DNA from: Haliclona indistincta
Taxonomy: Eukaryota; Porifera; Demospongiae; Haplosclerida; Chalinidae
DNA: 64,000 bases
Assembly (NCBI GenBank): GCA_964017065.1
Contig: OZ024786.1
Span: 4,441,781-4,505,780 of the forward strand
Reading direction: 5' to 3'
Within the stretch, counting starts at the first letter, position 1. Every line of letters begins with the position of its first letter. The notes beneath the pieces are model-generated. The model was given only the letters and a program-made list of their open reading frames with translations. It did no database searches and was not told where the DNA came from. Positions 63,767-64,000 of this stretch are shown piece by piece. A program made the position numbers and the translations under genes.

Positions 63767-64000
63767 ACTTCGCTTCAAGGGTGCAGGAACGGACACCAGT
63801 GGCATAGTCGCCATCAGTTACATAACCATTACTCATCAAACACTCATTATCCTGCTGCCATGGGGTATTCATAATCATATCCTCATTATCATCATCATCA
63901 CTGATTCAATAATGATGTCCCCAGAGGGACATAAATTAATATTCCCAGTCAAAAAAAAAAAAAAAAGTATTCACATAACTGCTCTCCTTCCGTAGGCGGA

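Larger units (their letters stand above)
61753..64000 (+). mobile_element. DIRS-order element, 5' part, running off the window
   Basis: The GC content rises at TTTAAATATGGTTAACC (61753) and stays high to about 63780. It carries gag exon 1, a pyrimidine-rich intron and gag exon 2. Pol and terminal repeats lie beyond the window if present. After gag, 63780-64000 has an A run (63953-63968), preceded by GTCCCCAGAGGGACAT, a hairpin. Confidence 0.6.

Overview
This window is eukaryotic nuclear DNA from an animal, most likely a demosponge. It is AT-rich, its genes are small and multi-exon, and its introns are very short (51 to about 100 nt, with clear GT...AG ends). It is packed with decayed copies of protein families that are multicopy in sponges, cnidarians and fish. 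The sponge assignment is an inference from gene style and repeat families; there is no species-diagnostic gene. I saw no rRNA, tRNA, CRISPR array or prokaryotic operon.

Layout. 0-3.4 kb: Mutator-like transposase fragment, broken C2H2 zinc-finger gene on the minus strand, an exon of an uncharacterised family, a 45-bp minisatellite and a LINE endonuclease remnant. 3.6-6.2 kb: a multi-exon BEN-domain gene, one of the two best host-type genes here, with a foldback element in an intron. 6.3-17.7 kb: an ATGCAT-rich repeat field, two PIF/Harbinger transposase relics, a CXXC zinc-finger relic beside a PIN/FEN1-like nuclease relic, an HMGXB3-like fragment and a Ty3/gypsy integrase relic. 17.9-23.1 kb: DIRS-type gag relic, a 165-bp almost perfect inverted duplication, three MITEs and a decayed OTU-protease gene. 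24.5-29.4 kb: two decayed multi-exon transposon-type genes (the MHDILEG and GGDKG families).

29.6-38.7 kb is the most informative part. A second copy of the MHDILEG-gene segment (30.9-32.3 kb) is interrupted by a 6.1-kb tyrosine-recombinase retrotransposon with split direct repeats in the order A1 - genes - B1 A2 B2 (Ngaro-like). The uninterrupted paralogue of the insertion site lies at 26.97 kb in the same window. The element has gag with zinc knuckles and an ORF in which a reverse transcriptase N-terminal half runs in frame into the last residues of a tyrosine recombinase, so it is an internally deleted, probably non-autonomous derivative.

38.7-47.6 kb: a gene coding for a CXXC-type zinc finger plus an OTU cysteine protease (41.9-43.4 kb, consistent splice phases over its last four exons), a MULE-type MITE with a 9-bp target duplication, minisatellites and an unrecognised multi-exon gene. 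48.4-50.5 kb: a piggyBac 5' end interrupted by a Harbinger-type MITE, then a TRAF-like RING pseudogene. 52.6-64 kb: a 24-bp coding minisatellite, a duplicated segment carrying gypsy integrase remnants, copia and DIRS fragments, and at the right edge the 5' part of another DIRS-order element whose gag is split by a pyrimidine-rich intron.

Few genes here are likely to work together. The window is mainly a record of nested and duplicated transposable elements, with two plausible functional genes (BEN-domain, CXXC-OTU) and several small unassigned genes.
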